Of a DNA stretch of 64,000 nt, positions 48,430-61,199 are shown piece after piece. The translations under genes and the position numbers were made by a program. Position 1 is the stretch's first letter; every line of letters begins with the position of its first letter. The stretch covers positions 4,799,422 through 4,863,421 of the forward strand of contig VYZI01000002.1 of the NCBI GenBank assembly GCA_013397695.1, given 5' to 3'. Origin of the DNA: Centropus unirufus (taxonomy: Eukaryota; Chordata; Aves; Cuculiformes; Centropidae). A model generated the notes under the pieces. It saw only the letters and a list, made by a program, of their open reading frames with translations, had not been told where the DNA came from and searched no databases.

Positions 48430-51400
48430 CTATCTTCTGCTGCTGATCCTTGCCAACCAAATGCAGACTGAAATTTCAATTTTTGAGGCAGGCTTTGGTG
48501 TCTCACATGCCAGAAAAATTACTACCAGCCATTCTCCATGAATATTCCTCCTGTTGCAGCTGTTCGGTTAGCTTCGATTCAGGCAGTTCTAGTTAAATAC
48601 TAATTGGTCTAATGGAGTCTATACCCCTTTGGCGAGTGCACTCAACTAAGTTCTAGGAAGCTGAGGTCTCAGTCCCTGCTAAATGTTTAATGCCTTGTGC
48701 AGAATGAACAGCTCCCACAGGAGGGATTCCCAGCACAGAAAAGGCAAAAATCAAATGATGCAGAAGAATGGTTTGAACTTGGCTCTTTGACATTGCAGGG
48801 GTGCTCTAATTGGATTATCAGATCCTGTGAGGTAGAACCTCCCTTGCTTTTCTTTTTGCACATGGGGAAGAAACATTTAGCTCCTAGCTATGGATCCTAA
48901 TCCCAGGTAACAGAAGTCTAACTTGGTGAGCTAATGGTCAGCATTGTGCTGTTTTCCTCTGTATTTTACTTTTGACTTCCTTTTTGGTAGGTTTGAGATA
49001 AAAATAAACTGGAAGCTGGTCTCCAGAAGCATGCCTTGCCCATTCTCTCACTAACACTGAACCTACAGGGTCAGCCTAGGGCTTAATGAAGTAAGACTCT
49101 GAGATGTGCATGGCACAGCACTGAGAAATTTGCTGTACAAATCCGCTACTGTTGTGCTCACAAAACCATTTCAGAATTCACTCTTCCTGCAGACAGCTTA
49201 TCAGGAAGCTCCATGTACTGCTCTGAACACCATTGATTGCCATGGATCTGCTGAGGAAGCTGGTGACACTGTCCCCTTACTATGGCCATCACTTGGAAGA
49301 GTGGCAGTCATTCTTCCAGTCACCTATGGCTTTTGAGGCTATACATTTTCCTCCCTCGTTCCTTTTTCCTACACACAACACGTGGTAACAACAAATTTTG
49401 TAAAAGGGTCTACGGTGGCAGCGAGTTTGTTCATGCTTAGAAATACGCCATCTCTTCAAAGGTGAGCTTTGCCAGCTGATTTGCTGTCTGAGTGCCTGCG
49501 GTAACCAACTCCGATGACTGCCTACCTCCTGTGTGAACTTGCCTGCCTTTCTCTTTGGGTTAAGTTTGGGTGCTATTCACTCAGACCTTTATTTCTTAAC
49601 TGTTCTTTTCTTTTTCATGACGAAAGGGACAAGATAAGAAGGAGGAACTGATCAGCTCCCTTGATATTCTTCTTAATTGTGTAGACCCCAATCAAATCTC
49701 TTCCATTTTCTTACTTTTATCTTGTGCAGGTATTGAATGAATAAAATTTAATCTTGAAGTGCTGAAGCAAATGATTAGAGTGTTATTTAGCTATCAGGCA
49801 TTCTTAAGGGTCAAGGGATAATTAATGTGTAATCTGACTGCAAGTAGCATTTTGAATTATTCTACTGATATCTTTTATTCTTTTCATATTATGAAAACTG
49901 AAAAGAACCTCCCCCTTTCTTCTTTGTTGTAGAGCAGCTACATGCACAGAGTATGTTTGTGAAACCAAGGAATACTATGATCAATCCTAACATGATTTGC
50001 CATTGATGTAACTAAAGGCTGTGAATGCAAGATGACATCTGAGTGGTATTAGCAGAATTTTTATTAAATTAGAAAAATATGAATATTTAGAATAATGTAA
50101 TGCAGAATACTTAATCAGACTTGTGCGCAATAAAAGCATGATGTTGCAATTCAACCATTTGAATAAGCAAATGGGTTAAAAAAATATGAATGGAGCTTCT
50201 GTTCACTTGCTACTGACATATAAAATTGCAGAATAGCAAATATTACATTATTATAGATCTTTCAAGAGACTATATCAGTTTTGGAATGATTGCTGACTGT
50301 TACATTTGGGCTGAATTCAAGAGGGCACAGTATTTTAGAACCTGATTATCTCTCCTAACTTGGTCTTTATCTCAGTGGGTAGAATAGAGGTAATAATTAG
50401 AGAATTAAGCTTTGCTCACTCAGTCATGAAGTGCATGAATTCACTTGCTGTTTCATATTTATTTTCCAGATGGAGGAGTTTAATTTATTTTGCTTTCTGC
50501 TGTGCCCACACCTGACCGACCAAAGAAGCTTCACTAGGGTCCCACTGATCTCTACCATTTAACCCCTGCTTTGAAAGGCAAACAACTTTCCACTGAGGCT
50601 TATACCAGAGCTCATTAGATATATCTGCCAGTGACTGCTGTCCCTGTTGGCCTCTGAGTCTGATACCATGTCCATAGAGTACATTCACATTGCCTCCAAA
50701 GGGACAAGAACCATGAAGAGGAATCTAACACGGATGGCAGGGACTGGTCTGTGTTCAGCAACATGTAAATCTTATGCTAATATCATCACAGTTTCTCATT
50801 GTCAGATTTATAGGTCGCAGTCATTTTGTTTTAAATAAACAACAGCATTATTTCCAATGGGCAGAATTTATAATATATTACTAAGTGATACGGAAGAACA
50901 ACAATAATGTGTTCTTTTTAATTATTATTTTCTATCTGAATCCAGATGTTTCCTGTGGTCTTTGCAGGCAAAATTCTGCCTGTGAGAAAGTCCCTGCCAG
51001 CTGTCACAATGTAATGTTGTCTTGTGGATGGTTCCTTAAATATCTGCAAGGTCAGAGAGATTAAATGTTCTCCTGGGATACTCAGGAAAAGTAGAATGTC
51101 AGCATCACCTTTCGTCCAAGTGAAAAGTTAAATGACATTTCCAGTGATATTGATTAGAGTATCTTTGTGTCAAAACAGAATGGTGATTTCAATATCTGCA
51201 ATGAGATGTAAAGGCTGAAGCAGGAGAGTGTGAGAGCAGACAGTATTTCATGTCAGAAGAAATTCAAGACAAGGAACAGTGAAATGTCTTTCCTCAGAGT
51301 GCTTGGGTCTCATTTTTCGGGAACTGGATTTTTCTTTCTCCATTTGCCCAGGTGAAATTGTGGACGGAGGGAACAATGCGTAATGCTAGCCCCTTTCCTC

Positions 51401-51960
51401 ATCTGAGGTATCTCCTTCCCTTGCTTGTCTCCCAGTCTATTGTGCTGGGGCAGGGCACTTTATATAGGATACTCCCGTGCTGCATCTTGAAAAAAGATGC
51501 TACAAGCTGCCTGTGAAAGTCACTGCTTTTAAGGTATCTTCATCTCATTTCAATTCATAAAATAAGACAAGTCACTCCCAGCCCCAGAAAGCTGGATGTC
51601 TGGCTGTCAACAGAAGCTATTGTATTAGAGAGCGGACTTCTGAATATTCTCTATGATAGCCACTTCCACTGACTCAGGAGTATGTATGGAAAGAAGGCCA
51701 TTGTCACTCTCTTGACTGTTTAGAATACAATTTGTTTCACATCCTGTATTTTGCACAGTGTCCCTACAGCACTTCTTGCTTTAAATGGAGCAGCAAAGTG
51801 AAAAGTGACAAAAGAAGGTAGGAGTGAGGAAGAAAAGAGAATACAGAATGGCAGTTCTTATCTGGGGTAAACTGGCTGTTAGCTGCACTGAAACTCGTGG
51901 AGGTAACTTGAGTCCTGTTGCAGATTCCCCAGCCAAGAGCCAATCTTACTAATTTTTTTT
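48430..51960. other. Non-coding stretch, no gene recognised
   Basis: No gene or repeat is recognised. Short open frames are unsupported. Confidence 0.5.
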
Positions 51961-51966
51961 CCTTAG

Positions 51967-52370
51967 GACATCAGAAAAGTGCTGAAATAGGGAGTTATAG
52001 ACAGACTATTTTAACTTGCAGAACTGCAGAGGATGTTTTGGCACCAGAAATGGTGGGAGTTTTGCCAACTTACAGCGATGATGACAGTGCTAGGGAAGGA
52101 GAACTAGAGAAAAATAGGCAGACGGAAGAAATGCTGAAAGAAGTCTAGGGACTACGCTATTTTAAAAGTGCTTTGAGTGTGCCTCTATCCTATAATTAAT
52201 ACAAATGTATCTTATTCTTTTTGAAATACATTTTATACTGTAATTTTGAAGCAGTAAAATTGAAACAAGTTCATTTAACAATACAGAAAGTGAGTCTTCA
52301 CATTCTAAATCATTATAACTTAATTCACCTTAATAATTAATAAAGTAATAAAATCATGTTAATTAATGTT
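51967..52370 (+). CDS. Candidate 3' terminal exon, unrecognised acidic protein
   Basis: A near-ideal branch-point sequence (TACTAAT, 51947-51953), a T run and 'ccttag' place an acceptor at 51965-51966. From 51967 the frame is open for 60 codons to TAG at 52146-52148. It begins with a split codon, then HQKSAEIGSYRQTILTC, later VLPTYSDDDSAREGELEK, and ends EEMLKEV. The C-terminal half is acidic and predicted to be helical or disordered. An AT-rich 3' UTR-like stretch follows with tandem AATAAA at 52339 and 52347. The branch point lies only ~14 nt from the acceptor, which is short. No family is recognised, and a lncRNA exon is an equal possibility. Confidence 0.27.
52339..52352 (+). promoter_or_regulatory. 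Tandem poly(A) signals
   Basis: AATAAA occurs at 52339-52344 and again at 52347-52352, about 190 bases beyond the stop codon of the candidate exon at 51967. In AT-rich DNA this pair can also arise by chance. Confidence 0.3.
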
Positions 52371-52682
52371 CTGATTTTCTCTATCTTTGCATAATTGGTA
52401 GATGATCTTTGCATCGAGCATTTTTCAGTTTCAGTTCTACCTCCAGGTTCAGCTCCCGGGCTGTCATTTGATCTTTTGTTGTCCTTCTTGATCTTGGTCT
52501 TCACACTCAAATGGCCATTTAGATTCTTCTGATTGTAGCCTAAGAAACAGAAGGGAGGGGAAGTTTATCTTTAGCCTGGCTCTTCTGTAAACCCATATTG
52601 TTCCTTTGCTATTACAGAAAGAAATTGGGGTTGTAAAAGTCTGCATTACATTGATCACCTACTGGGGTTCACAGACATAATC

Positions 52683-52790
52683 GGTTTTATTTGATTTCAC
52701 TTACACCGATGTAAATTAGAAGGAGCTGCATCGAAGCCATCAAAGGAGGCAGCTGTATTATACTGGTGTAAGTGAAATAATAAGAACCGT
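52683..52790. repeat. Ancient palindromic repeat, 'cacttacacc' type
   Basis: Perfect 14-nt inverted arms, ATTTCACTTACACC at 52694-52707 and its complement at 52765-52778, lie within wider, worn arms centred at about 52736. The interior ('gtaaattagaaggagctgca...') fits a sauropsid repeat with 'cacttacaccagtgtaaatcag' ends. It is the best-kept member of this type in the window. Confidence 0.7.
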
Positions 52791-52799
52791 TACCTCTCA

Positions 52800-55700
52800 C
52801 TCAGCAGAAACTTTCCCCCCATTTCTCTGTCCTCCTTTCTGTTGGTTAGTTTGAATGGAGCAAGATTTGTTCCACAAAAGTAGCTTTTCATATTCTTGTA
52901 TGCATATCCAGCAAAATTTAGTCTAGCAAACTATCAGGGTGATTACTTAAATTTTATGCAGGGATCACTGCAGCACAGGGATGTGTTATTGCCAAAAGCA
53001 AAAGCTTGAGAATGAACAGAGAAGGGAACTGATGGCCTGGCAAGATGCCATTTACTGTCTTCCTTGATTTTCTAGTCCTTCGGTAATGAGACAAGTTTTT
53101 TTTTTGTGTATTTTTTGTTTGGTTTTTTTTGCTTTTTTTTTTTTTTTTAAGAAACCCAGATATCCTATTTATGATGTGCAAAGCACTGTCCTTAGAAATG
53201 ATGATTGCAAGGGCTCTTATTTCCCAGCGTGGGTATGTGGGTATGGCAAATAGCAGGGTGGAGAGGTTACAGATCTGCACAAAGATTGCTGCCTGACCTC
53301 GAAGAGTGCCAGTGGAGGCCACCATCTTTCAGCTGTAGGTTCCTCATGGCATTAGAAACAGAGTTGAGTCTCACCTAAGTATGTGGACCTGCCCTCTCAG
53401 TTCTGAAGAGTATCGAAATCTGAGTGTTTCTAATGGGTGAATTGAAGTTTTTGTGTCTACAGTCAGGGATGATCTCTGGGGTTAGGGTCACAGAGAGCAA
53501 ATGCTGAAGGAAGTGGCAGAAGGTCAGTTCCCGTGGGTTTGTTTAGACACTTAGTGTCTCAATGTTCGATTAGTCGTGAAATATAAACAACGATATTGTA
53601 TCTTCAGATTTAGAAATTTTTGCACGGGGACTATTGATTTCAGTACTGCAGAATCAGCAGCTAAGGAAATATGGGAATGGGAGCTCATGCCAATGTAATA
53701 CATTTTTTTATAATGCTTGTAACAATGACCAAATGCAAGGTAGGGCTGGTTTTGTTGTTGTTGTTGACTTTTGGAAGTCACTCTAAATAACAGTCGTCTC
53801 TCCTAAGTTTAGCTATCTAAAACCTGTGTATCTAGTCTAAACTGGTCCCTTCGTCAATGGAGAGAAAAAAGTATTCACAGGCAGCAATTAATCTAATTAT
53901 AAAATAGAGGCCTGAGATAAGTGATCTGAATACTCCTCTAGAGGGATCTATCTGACAAAAGACAGAGCATAGACAAAGATTGTAGACAAAATACTTAATT
54001 TCAGACCTCTGAAGTTAGGAGAGACAAATCCATTCAGGGTCATTGATGATCAAAGGTATTTAACAGGCATGGAAAATACAGCTCAACCTGGGTGTCAGTC
54101 TAGATAAGAACAACTGCAGATTACAGTGAAAGCTCATGAGCACCAAAGAACCAATATGGTGTGGGCATGTCTTGAAAAGCTTCTTGAATGCTCTGGCATG
54201 TTGGAATAGTGCATTGTCCTTGATTGACCTTGATACCATAGTGGTAATTAGAGAAAAGATACCTGGAAAGGTTTTGGTGCAAAAGGTGGTGGTAAGAACT
54301 CCAAACCAAAGGTGGAAAACATCTTCACAGAGGCTAAAGCATCACTTCCACTTGTGACAAGGGCCAAAAGTGTCTCACAAAAACATTAGAACAGTTTGAG
54401 GAGATTTAGGCAACTCTTGGACAGAATCAATTGTACTGGAAGTCCAGTGCCAATGTCTACCTCAAGAAGGCCTTGAAACCTGTAAATCTGTAAAAAATAG
54501 TTTCAAATGTTTTTCTTTCCTGACTGATTCTACCCTGGTTCACAGCCTGTGGTTATGAACAGGGTATTTAAGCAGCCGTGCTTTCACTTTTCAGCTGTAA
54601 GATTCTTCTTCTGTCCTTAGTATAGCCTCTTAGAGCCCAGTGGATCATTTATACCTGCAAAGTGTATAAGGCTTCACTTTCCAAGGAGATTGCAAGTATA
54701 ACTGGACACGTTTCAGGTCTTCCCTTTTGTTGTCAAATTATTGCTCTCTTTGTTGCAAAGTGCCTGTACAACTAAAAGAGGCTAATCTCTACCATAGTCA
54801 ATTCTTATTCTGGGATATCTTAGATTTGTAAAGTTGGGTAGTCACAATAAAGGAAATCAATCTAATCCTAAAGATTTTATATCACACAGCATGCTCGGTG
54901 AATTTCTTGATATCCATTTGTAGCCAATGTTTCCTGTCATAGCTTTGGCTTGCTTTTTTTTGCTTTCTTTTTTAATATGGCGCATTTGAGGTTCTTTTAG
55001 CAATATGCATTGATGTTTGTGTTGAAAGGCAGATTTTCCTTGTTTTTAAATGAAATTCCCCTTTTGGTAAATATCAATGCTTGAATTAAAATGCTTTTGT
55101 CAGTTCTTCATAAACAATGAAATGAATGAAAATTTAATTGGATTACTCCTCAATTTGTCACTACCTGGCGTTTCTCTTTTCTCTAAAAGAATCTTAATTT
55201 GTGCTTGGAGGAAACTGACCTATTTTAAATTCCAATCTCCCTCTTCATGTAATATCCATTTTCTATGAATAGCATTATTTATTGATTCTTTATCTCTAAC
55301 TGAAGCTTATTAATTAGAGTAGTATTTGTGAAGTAGCATGGTGAATATGCTATCCTTAAGCAAGATTACTGTGATCTACAAGTTATTTCTCCTACGAGGT
55401 TTAATCAGAATTGATTTTATATAACCATTTCTTACAATTCTCCATACACTCCAAGGCTGACCACATGGTTTCATCCAGTGCTTCTAACTTTTCTCATATT
55501 GTGAAATGAGAGATCAGGAAACATTAAAAGCAAGGCATTAATGAGTTACGTTTTTTTCTGAGGTACCTTTCAATTCGTTTTTTTCACTAACAAGCTGCAC
55601 ATGGATCCAACTCATGGGAATCAGCAAGCGATTGCCAGCACATTGCCAGAAAAGAGGCTGATGAAAACAGCTGGAGCAGCCAGAAGAATGACTGTATAAC

Positions 55701-58700
55701 CTTGCAGCTTGCATCCCGCATCTGTCTTCTACCTTTTCTAAAACATAAAACTGCAGTTTAAAAAATGGTCATAAAGAGGAAGACCCTCAAAGAACATCTG
55801 CTTGAATCTGTAAGGGTAATTGGATGCCAAGGACTGAATCCCACTGGACATTTACTGAGTTCAGGAATTGCCCAATAGGATTCTGGCCCAACAAAATATT
55901 TAGCCCCCCAGTTCTTATTTACTTTTAGGCATTGAGGTTTATCTGCATTTAAAAGCATTGAACTAGTTTTAAAAGTGTAGTTTCTGTGTGATGCTAAGAA
56001 ATTGAGTCATGGCGGATGAGAGCCCAGATGAGGAGCATAAGAGTGCCTGGGGGAGATGAACCTGTGCCCTGCCCTGCACTAGCACTGGCACTGCTCCAAT
56101 CGATGTCCCCTCTGTGGGGGAAAATATCTCTTTTTCTACATGTGTGTATGCATGAATGGGGACTGGATTAGTCTTAAGCTGCCTGAGAGAGCTGGACTGG
56201 CTCCCTGGGAGATCAAATAGCTCCTCAGTGACTCAGGCAAGCCCTAGAGAAGGTAAAAAGCAGAACTTGGGGATGTTCAGGGGTCTGTGGCAACTTAAAC
56301 AGCTGTGAATTGTAGCCTTAGAAGTGATTGGATCTCAGGTCTGGGTTTACAGAATTAGTGCAATTCATTTTTTTCAAGTCGCTTCACATGTTTTGGTTCA
56401 CACTGTTGCCCAGGACCACATGTGGCCATCTACTCTGTGATGTGTTGAGGATAGGTGCCTTCACTGCCTGCATCAAAAGCCCTGCATGACTAGCTCAGGT
56501 ACACACATCTGCTCTTCATTTTGTCAAATGGATCCTGAGGTCTGGCTCTGTTAGGTAGCTAAAGTCATCTTTTGGATTGCCTCCACATACACCAGACAGT
56601 TACTGTGGTGAGTATAATGCAGATTTCAGGATAAAAGAATCTGACAATGCAAATAATATGTGCAGGAACTGGCTTCCATTTGCACTGAGCCCAAATTACA
56701 TTACAAAGATGTTAATAAATGTGCCTTACAAATCTATTAAATGCAAATGAATCACAATTGTAAACAACCTGACATGGCCTGAGTGATCTGTGGTGGCTTT
56801 AATGTAAAGGAGTAAGAAAGGTGCCACTCTGGCATGCTCATTTTTTACGAATAACAGCCTGTTTCACATGGCAACCTGCCTTTTTGAACCTCATTATAGT
56901 GTATCTCTGCAGCTTTTGCTTAACCCAAAGCATGATTCAGTGCACCAGGAAACTGGCACATTTGCTCCTTGTCTTGGATGAGTAAGTCAAAGAATGACCA
57001 TTATCTGCAAATGTGGGATAAGTGAATGAAATGGTGAAGCTGAGCAGCACTCATACACTTATCTTCCCCGTGTAGCTAGGGTGAGAAGCAAAATCAGGTA
57101 ATGACAAAAAACAGCTGCTGGAGACCTCACACTGTACCATGTTAAGAGTCATTGGCTCAAAGACATGTCTGGTGACCACAAGCTTCAGTATGTGTAGAGT
57201 GCTGAAAGGGAGAAGATGTCTTTTCTTCTTGCTTTCCCAAATTTGGATAGGCTTTCTGGTTACTAAAAATAAGAAAACCAGGATAAACCAGGAATGTGAT
57301 CTGTAACTGAAGCTTGTAAGTGGAAAATGACTTGCACTAAATTGCAGTTATACAGACAAAGGCTTATCTATTGCCACTGACTACATTAAAAATCTGCAGT
57401 GCACACAGAAGCCAAACTTCAGATCTTGTCATGCTTAATAAAATATTGAATTAAGCAGAAGTGAAACTACCTGCCATATCTAAAAGATAGCCTCAATGCC
57501 CTTTCAATGTTTTATTTTAAGACCAAGTACAAAAGGTTTTCACCTTACCGTAATTAACTTTTTATCATTAAGATTCAGAAAAATTGAATTGTGTTGGACA
57601 CAGGTCATCATAATGAGAATTTAATGGATCTGTATTACTATGCAAGTTAAGCTTTGAATATGTGCTAAATGCATTACATTACCATTGACCTACGCAAATT
57701 TCCATCTCTGTGACTCTTTTTTTTCACTGCTGCCGCATTAAGACCCACTCTCTCTCCTCATCTCCTTAAACAATGATTTCCTCATTTTCATATTAATTGC
57801 ATCAGTTAACTGAGATAATGCTCCCACTGAAATGAGCAATAGGATGAATCACTGAAATGGTGCAGTTATTCTTTTTGCTTAACCAATTTCACAGGACCTT
57901 CACAAAGAACTGCCTTAATTTGACTTTATATAATTGCTTATCATTAGGCACAGCAGCCCCGTGAAGTACCTTTATTTATTTAAGTCTCATCTCTGATTGA
58001 TGGAAAATTAGTCACTTGCATATCTGAGGAACACAGATTGTTCTGCTACCAGGCAACTTCGTTGTAGAATACCCTGGAGAACTTCAAAACACGCAACTGC
58101 TAGTGCGTGCTGAATACAAAATAAGGGGAAACAAAGTGCAACAGCTAATGACATCCAGGAGTTCCTGTAGAACAACCATGATGTCACAGAGCTGCTTTAC
58201 CTGCTCCTCACTAAATTTCCTATGGGAAAGGGGAGAGACAGAGAGATGTTGTTCCAGGAGAGATTATGCATCTTGCTGTAGCCACAGATGCACTCTGCCT
58301 GTTTTTAACCCTGACAACACCCGCCTGCCACGCAACGTGGGCACCGAAGGTTATAACATCCCTCCTTTTAAAATTAACAAAGCACCCTATATGGTTTGGA
58401 ATTCACTCAGAAAGCTTTAATCCACTTCTCATTTTTAATATTCTTAAAGTATTTATTCAAGACACCTCAAAGGAAATATTCACGCTTTTCTTCTTTGTAA
58501 AAAAAAAAGGGGTGTGTGGGGAATTAAAATTTCTAAGGCAAATTATGCTGTTATCATCAACTGACATACTCAGAAGGGATCTAGAAAGGATGCCACCTCC
58601 AGCATAAAAGGAGCCATGGCACATTATCCTATCATGGGATTTGAGTTGAAGGATTGCCTCCAGGTCTCCTCGTAGCACACTGTGTACTTTTGTCCCTGTG

Positions 58701-61150
58701 GAGGAGACTATCTGTCACTGAACTAGATATCAGCAGTCATTAAATCCATATAGTCATAATATTGTTCTTTCCAGACATCAATACTGTGATTCATTTTTCC
58801 TCTTATATTTGCTCCTACTCTAATTCTACATGCAAGTCTGCTCTCTCCCTCCCCAGCAGGAGCCTCAGTTAACCTTTCCCATCTTGCCAGGCGGTTGTGG
58901 CTCCCCAAAAGGCCAGAACCTGAATGGCCTTTCCGATTGATGCCTCAATCTCGAGCTACCAGTGCTCGAGTCAGAAAAAAACTCCTAATGAGCTGAAAGC
59001 AACAGCAAAGAATTATACTGATAATTTTCTCAATGTGCTGCGCTTGGAGCTGTATCAAGTGTAAAGACAATATTGCCTTGGGGGCTTGCAGTCAGAAGTA
59101 TTAACCTTGGAGTAAAAGCCGTTTTCAATTGTTTGCGGGGTTAAATTTTGGTTTAATCCTGTTCCTTTTGAAATCTCAGGTAAATGAAGAACATTTTTGG
59201 TTTGTTTGGTTTCCTCTGCTTTATCTCTGCCTAGGATATATGTGGACAAGAAAGTGGTACTTTCCCTGGCCTGGCATTATATGCATGATCAAGAAAATTA
59301 GTTTGACTTTTGTAGAAAAAGTGAGACCTGGGAAAGTAGCATTTCATATTAGCAGTGAAAAATAAATGCAACTTTCTAAATGTTACATGATACTGAGGTT
59401 GAATTACATGTTTGCAAGATTTCATCCCTCAATACAAAATAGGTTGTGGCCTGAGGAACCCCGACATCTGTGTTTTACTGAGTTGGTTTCAAAGTTTGGT
59501 ATAAATCCTGATTGCAAGGTTGGCAAACCCTTAGTTCTGGCCACATAGAGGTAAATTTGAGATGTAATGCCAAGAAAAAGCCTCATATGATTCTTCCCCG
59601 AATGTTGTTTTATTCAAAATTTCTTTGAATTGAATAAAGTTTCTCTTTTTTATTTGGCACACTATTTTGCCTTGTAACACCGATGGTATGCACCAGTGTC
59701 AGTCTAACCCACTGTCAGTGTAACCACAGCCTGGAGGCCAGCCTAAGGCTGACGATGGACCTGAGTGTGCTTTGTATGAGGATGATGTCCTTATTGACAC
59801 TTCCAAGGAGTCTTCCAGATAGTTAAGCTGTCTGCATGCTAGCTGCCAGGGAACGTTATCCAAGTCTCTGCCTTCCTCATGAGCTTTCATAGCTCATCCT
59901 TGCTTGTAGCTCACTTTGCTGAAAGAAATCAGGAGAACGTTTCCTGGGTGCAAAGTGTGGATCTATTCCAAAAGGTAAGTATTTGCAATCAGAACAATTC
60001 ATAGTCTAAGGTATTCTTAAGTACTCCACTATATACTGTCATTTTTCGGTAGCTGCTTATTTTAGTCTAAAATGGCTAAAATTAATACAGTTGCAGGAAT
60101 CTTTCCACCACAAACCCTTAACAGCAGCAATAATGACTGTGTTAAATCAGACCTCATTGCAATGTAATGAAGCCTGACTGACATATTGCAGGTATGATAC
60201 TAAGTAATTTCATAAATTATTAAACTGTAATTGAAAGTAATACTGCAGATTACTTCTCGACACGCTTAAAAAAAGACCTCAGCATGAAAATAAGGACTGT
60301 AGCATGACTGATTGGAAATAATGATCAATACCTTAAGAACAGCCACAAGGTCCAAGTTTAAAATTAGAACTGTAAAAAATCTGAATTTCCTACCACTCAA
60401 GATTCTTTGGACTCTTTGACTTCTCTTTAACTTTCAAGTAAAGAGGACAAATGAATGTAGATTTTACCTCACTGAATGTCAATCTTTAACAATTTGGTGT
60501 CAGAAATGCTGAGATGCTTATGGAATACTGAAAATCAAGAGAAAGAAATCCATTACCTGGACAATTTTTATTTTCTAGAAGTTGCATTTTCTCTCTGCAA
60601 GGGATCTCAAAGGAATCAGTTGCACTTAAAGTTCTGGTATTACACAAACTGTATAACTTTGTGCCTCTGGACATTTTGTTCTTACTGTTCAATGCTAGTA
60701 GCTAGTAAAAGGTTATTTACTGTTATACATGTTGATTTGTGCACATACCTTAAGAAACCAGCCATACCATTGCACCTCTGTTCACTTACTTGTATTTACT
60801 CCAATTCTAGTAGCTTGATGCATTTAGGCAGGGATTTGAAAACAAGGTCAACAAACCTTTGGGTGTATTTTTTGATTGTTCCATTTGGGATATTGTGGGG
60901 ATGAACTGCATGAGAATAAAGGCATTTATTAGTTTGAACTGATGGTACATTTCATGTGGTGATTTGCGAGGATTTTTCAGACAACGCAATTGTTGGTTAG
61001 AAATCAAATGTTCTAAAGGAAAGAGATTCAGGAATGCTTTTATTTACATGCTGAAATGTCAGGGAATGCATATACAAGGAGGAAAGGAGAGGTGGGCACT
61101 ACAGCCCTATGGTAGGGATACTTGGATGGATACATATGGCCATAGATTAA
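52800..61150. other. Non-coding stretch, possible regulatory DNA at 56690-57980
   Basis: No gene is supported. Apart from the T tract at 53095, the notable part is 56690-57980. It is dense in TAAT/ATTA cores and has a perfect octamer ATGCAAAT at 56741-56748 close to ACAATTG at 56755-56761. The block 54120-54500 has slightly less A/T bias but no recognisable protein in any frame. Confidence 0.45.
53095..53149. repeat. T-rich low-complexity tract
   Basis: This is a near-continuous T tract with a few G, A and C interruptions, ending in a run of about 18 T before 'aagaaaccc'. No retroposed body is recognisable beside it. Confidence 0.85.
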
Positions 61151-61155
61151 GCCTC

Positions 61156-61190
61156 CACTCCCATTGAAGTGAATTTTTGCCATTCAGGAG
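61156..61190. repeat. Possible half of an ancient palindromic repeat
   Basis: 'ctcccattgaagtgaatttt' followed by 'tgccattcaggaga' resembles one half of the repeat type seen at 6663-6730 and 27966-28036. The second arm is not clear. Confidence 0.4.
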
Positions 61191-61199
61191 ATGGAGTTT

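Noticed and set aside
54120..54500. Processed pseudogene
   Set aside because: The texture is less AT-rich and frames are fairly open, but no frame matches a protein I know and there is no poly(A) tail.
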